64,000 nucleotides of DNA from Syngnathus acus. Its lineage: Eukaryota > Chordata > Actinopteri > Syngnathiformes > Syngnathidae. The stretch spans positions 12,138,604 through 12,202,603 of the forward strand of contig NC_051105.1 of the NCBI RefSeq assembly GCF_901709675.1. Direction: 5' to 3'. Of this stretch, positions 21,842-33,150 are shown piece after piece (positions within the stretch are counted from its first letter, which is position 1; every line of letters starts with the position of its first letter). Under the pieces are notes generated by a model, which worked only from the letters and a program-made list of their open reading frames with translations, was not told the DNA's origin and searched no databases. Position numbers and translations under genes: made by a program.

Positions 21842-22210
21842 TCTTGAGGATAGCGACCTCTAATGCTGGACTTTAAGGTGATTGACCACTACAGGGCTTC
21901 TGTCAGAAAGCACGCTGGACATCAGGGAAGATTTTTTTGGTTTAATTTGGAATGATGCGCTCCAGTACAATGCCGTGCGGTTATGCAGTGGAGTTGAACC
22001 AGTATTTAGGCAAGCAAACAAGCCATCCAGTTAGCAAGTAAGCAGCCAGCAGCAAGCACAAGTACAAGCATAACCATAAGCAGTTTGTCGTCAATGACTG
22101 CTTTTCCACTGAAACAAAGTACTCAAACGTGAAAACAGGAAGAGGTCTCGCGTGAACACAGCCTTCATAATAAAAGCACTGCTGAATAACATAACGAAGA
22201 ATTCTTAACA
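21842..22210 (-). repeat. BEL 5' LTR
   Basis: 369 bp, ending TTAACA on the plus strand next to TSD CCCAC. Its other end reads TCTTGAGG against TGTTGAGG in the partner LTR. It would hold promoter and polyadenylation signals. Scattered differences from the 3' LTR show the insertion is not very recent. Confidence 0.9.
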
Positions 22211-22480
22211 CCCACAGTTAACAAATATTGTCGACATTCCCTGATCTTAACAACCAGGAGGGCAAGGAAAACTCAAAAAACAGTCTGGGGAAAATGAGAA
22301 ACCTTGAGAAGGGACTGTAGATGGAAGGATCCCCCTTCAAGGACGACCAGGCTGCAAAGGATGCCAAGTGGGCAACATTTAACACACAATTTGATATGAA
22401 ACAATATGCAATAAAGTGGTGTAGACGTCCATTAAATAAAATTATGCGCTGCAGGAAGATGCCCTCAGTCATCTTGGCAG
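22211..22480. repeat. Interspersed repeat split by BEL, right part
   Basis: Begins with the TSD. It carries the core CCAGGAGGGCAAGGAAAACT, AGAAACCTTGAGAAGGGAC and GACCAGGCTGCAAAGGATGC, shared with 32990-33130. Class unknown; end approximate. Confidence 0.6.
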
Positions 22481-22676
22481 CACCTGCAAGGAGGTGATCC
22501 ACAGCAGTTTTAATAAGACAATTAAGTAACAATCAAATGACTCGAATCTGTAAACTATAGGTTACCATTAAAAAGTGCCATTCCAACTTTTGCAGGTTTA
22601 TACGTAGACTTCACCTTCAGTGTTTTTTCTTGTTTCTTGCATATTTGTGTGGCATGCCCTCCAGCAAACCAAAGTA

Positions 22677-23125
22677 TGTCACGTGCGGAATGGAGCAGGG
22701 CGACCAAATGCAGATTGGACCAGGGTTTATTTAGGTAAAGGGTGGTGGAGGAGAGGATGAAAGGAACAAACAAGTAGGAGAGCATGGTAGGACTAACCGG
22801 CAGGAACAAACAGGAACTAGCAGGACAGCCAAACAGGATAACAGAGGCTTAACACAACAGGCTAACAGACTAACAGAGGCTTAACAAAACAGGCTAACAG
22901 ACACTTAACAGAATAACAGAACGATCCGACCGGGAGTGACACGCAGACAGGACTTGAATACAAGACAGGTAACGAGAGACAGGTCACGGCGATAACACTG
23001 ATTACGGGTAGACACAGGCAGGGAGGGGCGAGTGCACAGACGCGCAACAGAGACGCAAACAGAAACCATGACAACGAACACACGAGGAAACGTGGAAACA
23101 ATGAGGAGCGGAGACAAGATGTGAT
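22677..23125 (-). repeat. Solo LTR, Gypsy-like
   Basis: 449 bp reading TGTCACGTGC at its left (plus strand), flanked by AAAGTA at 22671-22676 and 23126-23131. On the minus strand it has TAAATAAACCC (polyadenylation signal) then TTTGGTCGCCCTGCTCCATT near the end, shared with the LTR at 33445-34571. No internal retroelement genes adjoin it. Confidence 0.7.
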
Positions 23126-23439
23126 AAAGTATAAATTAACTCGAATTTTATAAAGCGACAACCCACTAGGTACACAAAGGTAATCCTTCTCATTCACCCT
23201 TGTACACAGATCTAGTACTTCTATGTTTGAGAAATAGCTTGACACCAAAAACAGCATGTCAATTTCAAATCTAATCATTACAATATATTTCAGTATTTAT
23301 CATCACAGTAACAGTGTTGGATACAATGGCAGCAATAAACACTGTTGCAAACTTTAAAAAATAAAGTGCATGAGTCTTAATAACAGTAATATTACATTTA
23401 CTTAATTCACTTTGAGGTCTATTTTTATGTGTTAACACA

Positions 23440-23507
23440 CAGGTGTCAAACTCAAGGCCCGGGGGCCAGATACGGCCCGCCACATCATTTTATGTGGCCC
23501 GCGAAGA
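23440..23507. mobile_element. hAT MITE end fragment
   Basis: CAGGTGTCAAACTCAAGGCC followed by GGCCAGATACGGCCCGCCAC matches, in reverse, one end of the MITE at 33863-34187. Only about 70 bp remain. Confidence 0.7.
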
Positions 23508-23786
23508 CAAATTGACTTAACTGGACTTGCTTGAAAGTTGGTGGCGACTCACCTTGACTTGCTTTATTACTCCCCCCCCCCCACACACACACAGACAGTC
23601 ACTTGTGACTTGCTTGAAATTTGCTTGCCACATGCTCATATGTCACTTCGACCACTGCTATTAGCTTACCTTAAAACGATTACTAAAATTGAGCATAATA
23701 AAAAGAATGGAGCTTCTATCATTTGACAGTTAAAAAGTCATATTTATTACAGTTTGTTTCATATGACCACTAACAGTTGCATTTAA
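23508..23786. other. No recognisable gene
   Basis: Nothing identified besides a short C/CA-rich run at 23571-23592. The sequences at 23132-23439 and 23916-25207 are likewise unassigned. Confidence 0.35.
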
Positions 23787-23795
23787 CAAGTGAGA

Positions 23796-23915
23796 TTAAA
23801 TGGCAACCAGTCCAGGTTGTAGTCTGTCTTTCGCCTGATGTTCGCTGGGATAGGCTTTAAGTCCACAAAACCATATAAACAGGATATGCAGCATACCAAT
23901 GGATGGATGCTGCAT
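23796..23915 (+). mobile_element. Divergent SINE/L2 tail fragment
   Basis: GGCAACCAGTCCAGGTTGTA, then GCTGGGATAGGCTTTAAGTC, ending in ATGGATGGATG, follows the 3' part of the SINE family. The head is missing. Confidence 0.6.
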
Positions 23916-25215
23916 TTAATTTGGTAAACATTATGTGTTACTAGACAGGTAAAGAGACTTGCAACATTGGAGGCGAAATGACAGGTGTGAAACAAGGTGA
24001 CAAACAGGCGAGAAGCAAGGTGATGCAGACATAGGACACAACAAGCAGACAGGGAAGGCACAAACCAGAGTCAAAGGAAAAAATGCAAAACTCCAGAGAA
24101 ATCACAACAAAACCAAGAGCGGAACAAAACAATCCAAGTGTAGAATAAGCACCATTGAAAAAAAGGTCAACAAAAACACACTATGACAGTTTAAACCTAG
24201 AATAATTTAGTTTTTCCTTAATGAGGGGTGCCTTCCCTGTCACAGTAAACAAAAACTGAAGAGAATATAAAAGATCACGTTGCAAAACGTGGTAAGAATG
24301 TAGTTCTAAGCCAGGAAGTGACTCATATAAATTTTCAAAAATATGAGAAAACAATAGCTGTTGTAGCACTACAGTTCAAAAAGTTAATATCCATCCTTCT
24401 GAGATTCACACTTGCATTCATAGCAGGCTTTCCAAATGCAAGAGAGAATGGATGCCATGCTGCAGAAGGCTTCAGATCTGCTATTGATGGACCACGAGTG
24501 ATAAAAGGAGTGAGGTGAATAAAGCTGGAAGCACTTTTGCTTCTCAAATTCTACAGTGAGTTACAGCATTTGCAAAGAAAATGGACTTTTAATGGGACGA
24601 CAGACGTGCCGACTCATGCATATGTATGCACTCAAGCTCAAGCTCATTCATCTCAAGACTAATATACATGAGTTTATATCTGTGTGTTAACCACCCCTCT
24701 ACACGTAGAGAATACATCAACAATGGCACATGTGCTTCCATAAGCAATTCATATCCCATAACCCTTACTTGCCAAAAAAGGAACGAAGTTCCAATTTATT
24801 TCACTATAAATGAAATAAATCAAGCTATTACTTTCTGGACTCCATGTTTTTGCTGTCTAACCAAAAGCTTTCTGAGCAGATATATGCCATTGTTTTATTT
24901 AGGCTGACAGTATACTTTATTTTTCTTGACACAGTCAAAATTAGGAAACCTAAACAAATCTATTTTACAACAACAAACTACTAAATACAATAACGTACTG
25001 TCACACCTCATTACATGAAGGATGTGGGGGAAAAAACAAGTGATACAATGCCATAAAACAAAATGAATGAAAATTACGTAACTTCCCGTTCACAAACGAG
25101 TGTTAAACATTACTATGCAGACACTTCTTCTAACACTTTGTGTTTTTGTTGTATTGTTTTTTTTCTTGCTAGAATGCATTGCAACTAGCAAGTTGCCGTT
25201 TGTGAACGGTAGCGC

Positions 25216-25900
25216 CAGGGCCGGTTCTAGGAATGCACATAAGAGGGGGCAGTCAGAAATGTGAAGGGGGCATGTTCTTTTTTTTTTTTTTTTTTTTTAC
25301 ACATTTTTAACAGTTAGTGTTTTCTTCACGGCAGTTGTTAGCTGTGTGTCCAGATCTCAACCTGTAGAAGTGGATTGCACTCTGTCAGGCCTCTACACTA
25401 AGACCTGTCCAGCTTGGGTGTCCCACCTGAAGATTAAAGCTTCTGCTGGTATTGCTCTTAGGGTCACTGAGGCACGCAAACCCCCTGACCACAATAAGGT
25501 GGCAATCTCTCAGGGGGGGGAACATACAATATGAATGTTATATTAACTATTATTTGAGTTGTCGTTAATCATTAGTTATATCACGGGTCATTACGACGAG
25601 TTTGGTGGAGTTTTTACTGCTTCTTCCAACTCCTACCGCGCTGACTGTAACTTGACACTCTCTGGCTGCGTCTTGCCTCATTTGCATACTCACAGTGATT
25701 GGATGTTTACGCAGGGGCGCGGAGTCCTGACAGCAGGCTGTGTGAGGACACACACTGCACCGACATGAGAGAAGAGAGGGGGCTGATTAACGTGTGTTTC
25801 TATCAGCGGATTTTTCACTTCTAAAAGTTTGATTCGAGGGGGCAGGACATCTGTTTGAGGGGGCGTTGCCCCCTCTTGCCCCTGCGTAGAGCCGGCACTG
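25216..25900. mobile_element. hAT-type element carrying an RTE leader fragment
   Basis: The ends CAGGGCCGGTTCTAG and TAGAGCCGGCACTG are flanked by a perfect 8-bp TSD, GGTAGCGC (25208-25215 and 25901-25908). Inside are a poly-T run (about 25278-25300), G-rich subterminal runs, and at about 25345-25520 a fragment of the 5' leader of RTE-type LINEs. No transposase is present. Confidence 0.9.
25345..25520 (-). ncRNA. RTE-LINE 5' leader fragment, putative structured RNA
   Basis: This aligns without gaps in its core to the leaders at 46988-47075 and 54081-54168. Stem 1 pairs CCCCCTGA (25481-25488) with TCAGGGGG (25510-25517). The second hairpin is GAAG...CTTC (25429-25443). Base changes relative to the other copies preserve pairing. 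There is no LINE coding sequence next to it. The RNA role is inferred. Confidence 0.55.
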
Positions 25901-26197
25901 GGTAGCGCTGAGGTGGAGGACAATTTCTTTGCTGTTTCCACTCCCTTCTGCTCTTCAGAATTTATTTAGATTAAGGACTAAAACAGCCAGAATAATTGTG
26001 TTTGTGAATTCAGTTTGAAGTACTGCTTTAAAACTTGTAATTTTTGCTCTAGCTTTGAATCAGACACAAAAGAACAATGTAAATTTGGGTCTTTACAGAC
26101 TGTAACAGCTGTTCTCGTTTTTCTCTTGCCAAAATAACTGATGAAAAGCTACATATATTAAAGACTTGACTAATGCCAAATCAAATAAAAGCGCCAT

Positions 26198-26431
26198 TGT
26201 GGCAGAGGCGAGGAACACGTCTTTATTCCACGACTATCTGCCAACAACTGTGGCGAGAAACAGTTCATCAACGATACAGAGCATGACATCACAAAGGACA
26301 AACACATTACCCCACCCCTAACTACACTCGCCTGTCTTGTGTGCAGGCACCATGAGTGCAATGACGGCGTGCGTGCGTGACATGAACTGTAGGCTTGCTG
26401 GGTGAGAGGCCTGGTACTGAATTCCGCCACA
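26198..26431 (-). repeat. Probable solo LTR fragment
   Basis: It is bounded by TGTGGC and GCCACA (TG...CA). On the minus strand GGAATAAAGACG lies near the 3' end as a polyadenylation signal. No matching TSD was found, so the boundaries are tentative. Confidence 0.4.
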
Positions 26432-27306
26432 CTATCACCCTCCCCTGCTAAGTACAAATATCAATTGATTTGAATCTTTATAGGCATGAATTGACTTAAA
26501 TGCCCTGTGATGTTTTGCGATGAATTACTGTATGTTACTGACACACAGTGGAAACAATACAAGATTTGTGATTGTCTAAAATTGATTTTATCACGTTAAG
26601 GGTTTTCTTTCCATCTTGGGTGATGAAATAATTAAATTTATTCTCATCAGAACCGAGCAGGAAATTATTCGATTGCTTCATATTGCTAATGTGTGGCTTC
26701 TAGTAAAATAGTTCAAATTCAGAGCTATGACTTAATTTTATTGCTTCAGTTTGACTCATATCTGAATTTTAAAAGCCAACTAAAAGTTGTGACAGTCACA
26801 ATGACCACTTATAGAGCAGCTATAGAATCAATGATCTTATATCCAAGCAAGACAGAAAATCCTCCAGGCGTGAACCACAAAAATCAATCCAACAGCTGCT
26901 ACTGCACCAGAGTTCTGCTATTTGTGTTTTTATTGGTACCAGGAAAATAGACCGAATCACACTGGTTCTAAAAGCTCTACACTTGCTTCTATTGAGTAAC
27001 AAAAAAAATCAATTTCAAAATCTTTTGGGCTACAGAGCTCTGAATGGCCTCGTATATAAATATTGTATATTGAATACTTTATATAGTATGTTGTTATCTT
27101 TTAATTTAAAACTTACAAAATGCATTATGTACTGTACTGCAATACAAATAAAAATGGAAATATGATTCATTTATGTATAAAAGACCGCTGGCAAGCTGTG
27201 CACTAAGTAGGATAAATAAATTAATAAATAAAATTAGGATAAAACAATGACCTCTGTCAATTACCTGATTTACAGTTTTTTTTCCCCCCTGTAGTTATGT
27301 TGGCAG
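26432..27306. other. No recognisable gene
   Basis: AT-rich, with only short chance frames. I cannot name anything here. Confidence 0.35.
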
Positions 27307-27308
27307 TA

Positions 27309-27678
27309 CAGTAATACCCCGCTATATCACCGTTCACCCTTTACGGCCTCGCTGCTTCATGGATTTTTTTCACAGCGCATTGTGTTATGGCTTGAGAAGA
27401 AAGACACTACAGAGCGGAGTCAGGCCGCAGAAGCGCACTATATAGTACGTACTTTGTATTGATGATTAAAATTATTATTTTACTGTAGTTATCCGGAAGA
27501 AAGTCTTTACTTGTCTTTGTTGAACAAATGCTTAGGCTTGAAAACAAGTTTTGTCCCTTGGTTTCAATGTTATACCTGTATAATAATGGTAAAAAAAATA
27601 AAGGTTTCTACTTCACGGATTTCACCTATCACGGGTTTTTTTCGGAACGTAACCCCAGCGAAAAATGAGGGGTTACTG
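27309..27678. mobile_element. Tc1/mariner (Tigger-like) MITE
   Basis: The inverted ends CAGTAATACCCCGCTATATC and GCGAAAAATGAGGGGTTACTG-type sequence are flanked by TA on both sides (27307-27308 and 27679-27680). 370 bp, non-coding. A related right end is at 58412-58617. Confidence 0.8.
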
Positions 27679-27932
27679 TAGTATGAGCAGAGCGAATATC
27701 CATTTACTGTAAAACCTTTAACTCAATTTTATTTCTGGTAACTGCATGGGTGTCACAGTGGTGCATGTAGTTTCAAAGTGTTCTCAGAACTATATTTATT
27801 AGTAAAAATTAAACATTTTTATTTTAAACTTACATAAAATGAAAAATAATAATTCTGTCAATAAAAAAGTAATATTGCTTGTGAGGACAAACATACATAC
27901 CACAGAAGCAATATGAAAAAGTTGCACAGTAG

Positions 27933-27996
27933 TCGATCATATCATATCATATATCATATCATATCACATCATATATCATATTATATCATATCATGT
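27933..27996. repeat. Irregular (ATATC)n-type repeat
   Basis: Runs of ATCAT/ATATC units with variable spacing, directly before a SINE/L2 tail fragment (28003-28113, with GGATAGGCTCCAGCACCCCC). Confidence 0.85.
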
Positions 27997-28002
27997 CTAT
28001 AT

Positions 28003-28113
28003 GGCTGGAGGACAGTTCAGGCTGTAGTCTGCCTTTTGCCCATTACCTACTTGGATAGGCTCCAGCACCCCCTGCGACCCCGAACAGAATAACCAATGTT
28101 GAAAATTGATGGA
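28003..28113 (+). mobile_element. SINE/L2 tail fragment
   Basis: It retains GGACAGTTCAGGCTGTAGTC, GGATAGGCTCCAGCACCCCC and a TGGATGAATAG remnant of the tail. The 5' part is absent. Confidence 0.65.
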
Positions 28114-28309
28114 TGAATAGCACTGCTCATCTTAGTTCTACTTTTGTCAATTTGTAGAGTTCTTGTCCATCAACAGGATGCTTATCTGCCATTGCAAGAA
28201 TTGGAAAAGAAATCACTCCTGCTGCTTGATAGATCAGTAATATCAAATATCCTATCCAGCTTTCCACAAGGTCTTTTAGATGCTGATTCAGTACATTGAT
28301 ACAAACATT

Positions 28310-28430
28310 GGATGGTATTTAGCCCATTTAAGCCGAGAGCACATACCGCGTTTCAACCACTACAGGCGAGAGCGCTGTTACGCATTTCTACTTCACTTTT
28401 AAAGTTGCCTTTAGGTTTTAGAGCTGTGTT
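28310..28430. repeat. Interspersed repeat of unknown class
   Basis: TTTAAGCCGAGAGCACATAC...CAACCACTA and ACGCATTTCTACTTCACTTT match, with changes, the sequence flanking the hAT at 55096-55153 and 56208-56250. It is thus a dispersed repeat that I cannot classify. Confidence 0.5.
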
Positions 28431-28804
28431 TTGCCAGGCGCTTACGCCTTCATGGGTTAGTAGGCCACACTTACGAAGATTCGAATCTCTCAATAATTTT
28501 AGTCCAGGCTTCTATGTGATCTTATTTTGTTTAACTACGAAATTGTACATTTCACAAGTGTTCGCTCTCACACAGAAGCCTACTTTTAGGCGAGGGTACA
28601 ATCCAAATATTATATTAAAAAAATAAATGTATTTTGTGGTGCAAGTACATGAGATAACGAGCATTGAAACATTGAAGCAATCTGATAAACTGTACAAAAT
28701 ATAAGTTAAAATTGGAGAAAATAACACTTCTTCGAAGCTTGGGATGTAATTTATTTGTGTATGTTGTCGCGATAACTTGAGTTGCACTGCAGCAATTGAA
28801 AAAG

Positions 28805-29124
28805 TCTAAAGTTAAAGTTAAAGTTAAAGTCCCAATGATCGTCACACACACATCTGGGTGTGGTGAAATTTGTCCTCTGCATTTAACCCATCCCCGTGTG
28901 ATTTTAATCCATCCCCTGGGGGAGAGGGGAGCAGTGAGCAGCAGCGGTGCCGCGCTCGGGAATCATTTGGTGATCTAACCCCCCAATTCCAACCCTTAAT
29001 GCTGAGTGCCAAGCAGGGAGGCAATGGGTCCCATTTTTATAGTCTTTGGTATGACCTGGCCGGGGTTTGAACCCACAACCTTCCAGTCTCAGGACGGACA
29101 CTCTACCACTAGGCCACTGAGCTA
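28805..29124 (-). mobile_element. tRNA-derived SINE, second family
   Basis: Read on the minus strand, the head has TGGCCTAGTGGTAGAGTGTC (A-box region) and GGTTCAAACCCC (B box, about 29063-29074). The body includes CACTGCTCCCCTCTCC, and the 3' end is an (ACTTTA)n tail, seen as GTTAAA repeats at 28808-28830. It is unrelated in body and tail to the SINE at 1996. Confidence 0.85.
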
Positions 29125-29157
29125 GGAAAATAATTCCAACAAATAAGTGGGAACAGC

Positions 29158-29312
29158 CTTGCAACCAGTTTGGGGTCCCCCGCCTACTGCCCAATGACTG
29201 CTGGGATAGGCTCCAGCACGCCCGTGACCCCCGTGGGGACAAGCGGTACGGACGGACGGACGGACGGGCGGGCGGATAGATGGATGGATGGATGGATGGA
29301 TGGATGGATGGG
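29158..29312 (+). mobile_element. SINE/L2 3' fragment with expanded tail
   Basis: GCCTACTGCCCAATGACTGC, then GGGATAGGCTCCAGCACGCC, ends in an expanded tetranucleotide tract mixing GGAC, GGGC and GGAT units (29248-29312). It lies just after the SINE at 28805. The sequence from here to about 31140 shows no gene. Confidence 0.75.
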
Positions 29313-29364
29313 AGGCTGGACGGATTCATAGATGGTCGGATGGAAGGACGGATGGAGTGAGAAC

Positions 29365-31130
29365 CCTGGCTCAAATAGGCTTCTTTGGAGGAGCATGTGT
29401 CCCTGCATTTTGTTTTAATTAAATTCGATAAATGTGATTTAATCAGAATACCGTGCTCATGACTGAACGTGTTTGGAGCTAGTGCAGCAGGAATCGCAAG
29501 TGAGTGTTGTTCAGCTGTTGCCCAGCAACCATCACGCTTCGCTACACACGTGGGCGAGTCACTGTAATGGTCTTCGACCGGCATAGATCAAATAAAAATG
29601 TTTTAAAATTTATTGCACGTCGCTATTACCCTATGACTGTGCAGTAGTTGTCTGTGATCAATGCTTTCAAACTCCAAGCACATCAGCATGCAGAAATGCT
29701 GCTTACAGGTGGGAAAAAAGTCCCCTGGGTCAATATATAATGTCGACGCTTGGCTGTCAGCCTAATGTAGTAGGGACACATTAGTACAGTGAGCAATCCA
29801 TCTCTCACCCAATCCACACGTCAGCACAAATCAGCCTCGTCGGCCAGTGAAGAGTCATCCCATGAGCGACTGTCCGAGCGGGAGCCAAAATGTTTCACCT
29901 TCCCAGAACACTGGATTTACTACAACCTCTGGAGCCTGCAAGAGTCAGGGTACATATAGGACAATTCAGTCCATGAAAGGTATTATTTCAAGCAACACCC
30001 TCAGTTCAGGGTTGCTCATTTCATGAAGGAGCATAAGTGACACAAAATCCGATGGGAGGATCTGTGCAGGCAAAAAGTGTGCAGCTCCATGCCTGGGAGA
30101 ATAAGACCCTAAAAGCATATGAGGAACAGACTCACCACAACATGGGCTGTCGTATGTGACAAATGATAATGCCCAGAAGGATTGAACAAACATGAGGGAG
30201 CAATTGGAATAATCTGTTCCAAGGTCCAAGAAAAAGACAGGTTGAATCCCTTGCAGTCCACATGGACCAAAGTCAGCTGTATTGGCTTCATATTACCCTG
30301 ACCCTGAATAGGGAAAATGGTTAAAAATGAATGAATGAAAGAATGAATAACAATTAGCCTTGTAAAATCTACATTGATGAGTCTTGATGTGTTTTCAATG
30401 TGAGCAGGAAGCACTATAAATGCATGCTGGCTGCAGACTCTCAGCATCAAGGGGTCCATAACCATTATACGAACCTATGAGCCATGCACAGTACTGAAAC
30501 TCAAATGAGGCAGACATAATGCTCTTTACCATTTAAATGTCCATTCTGAATGCATTCACCTCTGACTCCCTTGTGCCAAGGGCCCTCTTTAAGTTAAACA
30601 CAGCTTAATCAGACGTTTTTCTGAACTTTGATTAAACGTAACATTAATTTCTCCCAAATTATTAGTCCTTTAAGCTTGAAGCAATGTCCTAAAGTGTGAA
30701 ATGTATATATTTGTATATTTCCCTTGCAGCTGAACGGATACATATTGTCCACATTTTGCTTTTTTTCCTTATTCTCCAGTGATGAAAAAGAAAGGTGCAT
30801 TTCAGCTAAAGATGAAAAGATGAGGTAAGACCAAGGGCACTTCAGAGGCTCACAACATGATGTGCTGTTTGAAGCAGGTGGAAGCAGACCATTTCAAAGA
30901 CATCTGGAGACCGAATGGCTAATGGCACTGCGTTACCATGGTAGCACATTGCTGCAGTTCTCCACACTTTTACCACTGCACTCAAGAAACCTTGATGCTA
31001 TGTGCTTATTCTTGTTTTTATTCATTTATTTTTTTGTATTTCTAAGCGTATGTGAATAGAGAGTACATATCTTGGGACCAAATGTCTGATCCATGACTTA
31101 AATGAGAACCCCCTAGAAATTACTGATGTG
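29365..31130. other. No recognisable gene
   Basis: Short chance frames only. One part, 30105-30465, reads openly on the minus strand but resembles nothing I know. Confidence 0.35.
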
Positions 31131-31156
31131 CATTCCAGTTCTTTTAAGTGATCAGT

Positions 31157-31218
31157 TCACTCAAAAGAATCGTTCAAAAGAATCGTTCAAAAGAACCGTT
31201 CAAAAGGATCGTTCACCG
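31157..31218. repeat. 13-bp tandem repeat
   Basis: About four units of GTTCAAAAGAATC with drift (GAACC, GGATC variants). Confidence 0.8.
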
Positions 31219-31952
31219 AATAGTTTTTTAGTGCGATCGACTTTTTAGTGCAATGCCTTGAGCGAGGCGTGCCAGTCAATTTTTGGGCACAAATTATCAA
31301 CACTTCAAACCCTCAACGAGTCTTATGGCCTTCTTAGACGACATGACTTTTTAATCGTTCACGATATTTGCACTGTCAAGCTACAAGATAAATATTGTTC
31401 TGTGTCTTGGACCTGTCAATATGTCACACTACAAGTCAGTGACCGACCAGACCCTGCCAAATCGTCACATGCTTCCGTCAAGATTCGGTCCAGGTCCATC
31501 GGTTATGTCGACAAAGGCGTTAAGCATGTGCGGTTTTTTTTTTTTTTAAATGCTCACAATTGCCAATAAAAAGAGAGACTACTGACCCATTCCTGGATGG
31601 TGGGGAGAGGGTAATGTGATATTTCCTGCTCGCAATAACATCACACTATCACAAGACAGACAGCGATATTGTGAATAGCGGCTCTTCTATCCAGCTTGCT
31701 CCTACACGTACACAAAACCTTTGTGTTGCCACCTGACTGTAGTTTCTAACTTTCCACAAGAAAGATTACTGATGCACTTTTAAACAGCTGTGAAATCTTG
31801 ATTCACATTTGACTGTATGATATAGGCAGTATGGACTGTCTATTCTCCAAAATGAACTTGAGGTAACAAATTTGTTTAATCACACCACGTTTGCTAATGA
31901 GCTATGAACTGGGTACATTGCAGCCACAGCTCCAGAAATCTTTCCTCCGTAC

Positions 31953-32068
31953 TGTAGCTTCACCAGAGAGCATCTGAAGTACGGTATGCTCCTATTTCGC
32001 CATTTTTTGTCTGTAGCTCCATCAGAGAGCATCTGAAGTACGGTCTGCTCCTATTTCGCCATTTTTTT
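31953..32068. repeat. Tandem duplication of ~59 bp
   Basis: Two adjacent copies share CAGAGAGCATCTGAAGTACG and CTCCTATTTCGCCATTTTTT with a few substitutions. Confidence 0.9.
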
Positions 32069-32954
32069 ATCTGTGCGCCCCTATGTTTGTCTGCAACACA
32101 TCTGTCACCTCTATCGGACTACATTTGTGTAGTCTGACGTTGGCATTAACTGACCCTATGCTGCCTGCACAGAAGTCAGGCTTCCAGTAGATACAGGGCA
32201 ACACTCATCTTGACTATGAAATGAGACAAATAAATAAAAAAATAAAAAATGTTCCAGTCCTCACCAACACCCCTATTAAAAACCCATAATGTTTGTGTTT
32301 GTATTTAACAAAGAAAATATTGCACTTTGTTAAAACAGAGTAATAAAAAAAGCAATAGAATGTAAAAATTAAACAGTTCATGAATGATGATGTAATGCTA
32401 CAATTCACAATCTGCCTTGCAGCTTCTTCTGGTTCTGCCAGCCTTGGCCACCAATAGGCAATATAATACTGTTATGCAGACATAAAAAAGAATACAATAG
32501 TTTTACAACTACATACTATCAATGCCTCAGTAAATTGCTCTGATGGTCATTTTTCAAGGATGTCAAAAAATGTATGCCTGTGAGTATTGCAATATTATCT
32601 GTCCACATGTATTGCTCCATTGTTTGTTTTCAACAGTGTTGGGCAAGTTAATTCCAAAATGTAATACATTTCATATTAGTAGTTAAGAAGACGGAGCTGG
32701 TGCTTTTCAAGGTGAGAATGTCATCTGAAGTAGTGTTGACTTTTTAAAATCAAAGCTTCTTCAGCCAACTCTGCAGCGCACTGGCTCAGCAGGTACTTAC
32801 CGCATGAAAATCTGAGAGGTGCGTGATGTGGGTCTCAAAGGTAAGATTCGAGATTCAAGAATCTTTATTCGCCATTTTTGAGCATGCCAAACAAGGAATT
32901 TGACTTCGGTACATCACAGCTTCTGTTCAACATTTAGGTGACTAACAATACTCA

Positions 32955-33150
32955 GGACGTGCGAAAATTGACAAATATTCTCAAACATCCCCTGATTTTA
33001 AACTCCCAGGAGGGCAAGGAAAAACTCAAAACTCCAACTAGGGGAAATTAGAAACCTTGAGAAGAGACCACAGATGGGAGGATCCCTCTTATAGGATGAC
33101 CAGGCTGCAATGGATGCAGAGTGGACACATAGTACAAACAGTGTAGACAA
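32955..33150. repeat. Interspersed repeat, second copy
   Basis: Shares CCAGGAGGGCAAGGAAAA, AGAAACCTTGAGAAG and GACCAGGCTGCAATGGATGC with 22211-22480. Just upstream (about 32845-32925) is a stretch resembling a LINE 3' UTR (AGAATCTTTATTCGCC), not classified. Confidence 0.6.

Larger units (their letters stand above)
10590..22210 (-). mobile_element. BEL/Pao LTR retrotransposon with inverted pol segment
   Basis: Two related LTRs (10590-10964 and 21842-22210) are bounded by a perfect 5-bp TSD, CCCAC (10585-10589 and 22211-22215), so this is one insertion of 11.6 kb. The element runs on the minus strand: 5' LTR, tRNA-Tyr primer site, gag (21803 down to about 19763), and at the far end the integrase C-terminus (about 12318-12086) and 3' LTR. 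Protease, RT, RNase H and most of integrase (15744-19232) lie on the plus strand between two inverted L2 copies, so this segment appears flipped. An ISL2EU-like element (11052-12084) sits in the integrase end. The element is dead. Confidence 0.9.

Noticed and set aside
10590-22210. Two separate BEL elements, one per strand, instead of one with an inversion
   Set aside because: Only one LTR pair and one TSD exist, and the strand-switched parts are complementary with no overlap, meeting exactly at the two L2 copies. A second element would need both its ends lost precisely at those points.
25281-25300. Poly-T run as a LINE or processed-pseudogene tail
   Set aside because: It lies well inside the hAT with no adjacent gene-like sequence or TSD of its own.
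27933-27996. ATATC-type array considered as a CRISPR-like or regulatory array
   Set aside because: Irregular low-complexity AT repeat without unique spacers, in a eukaryotic context.
30105-30465. 118-codon minus-strand frame
   Set aside because: No motif, no compositional bias of coding sequence and no partner exon; treated as chance.
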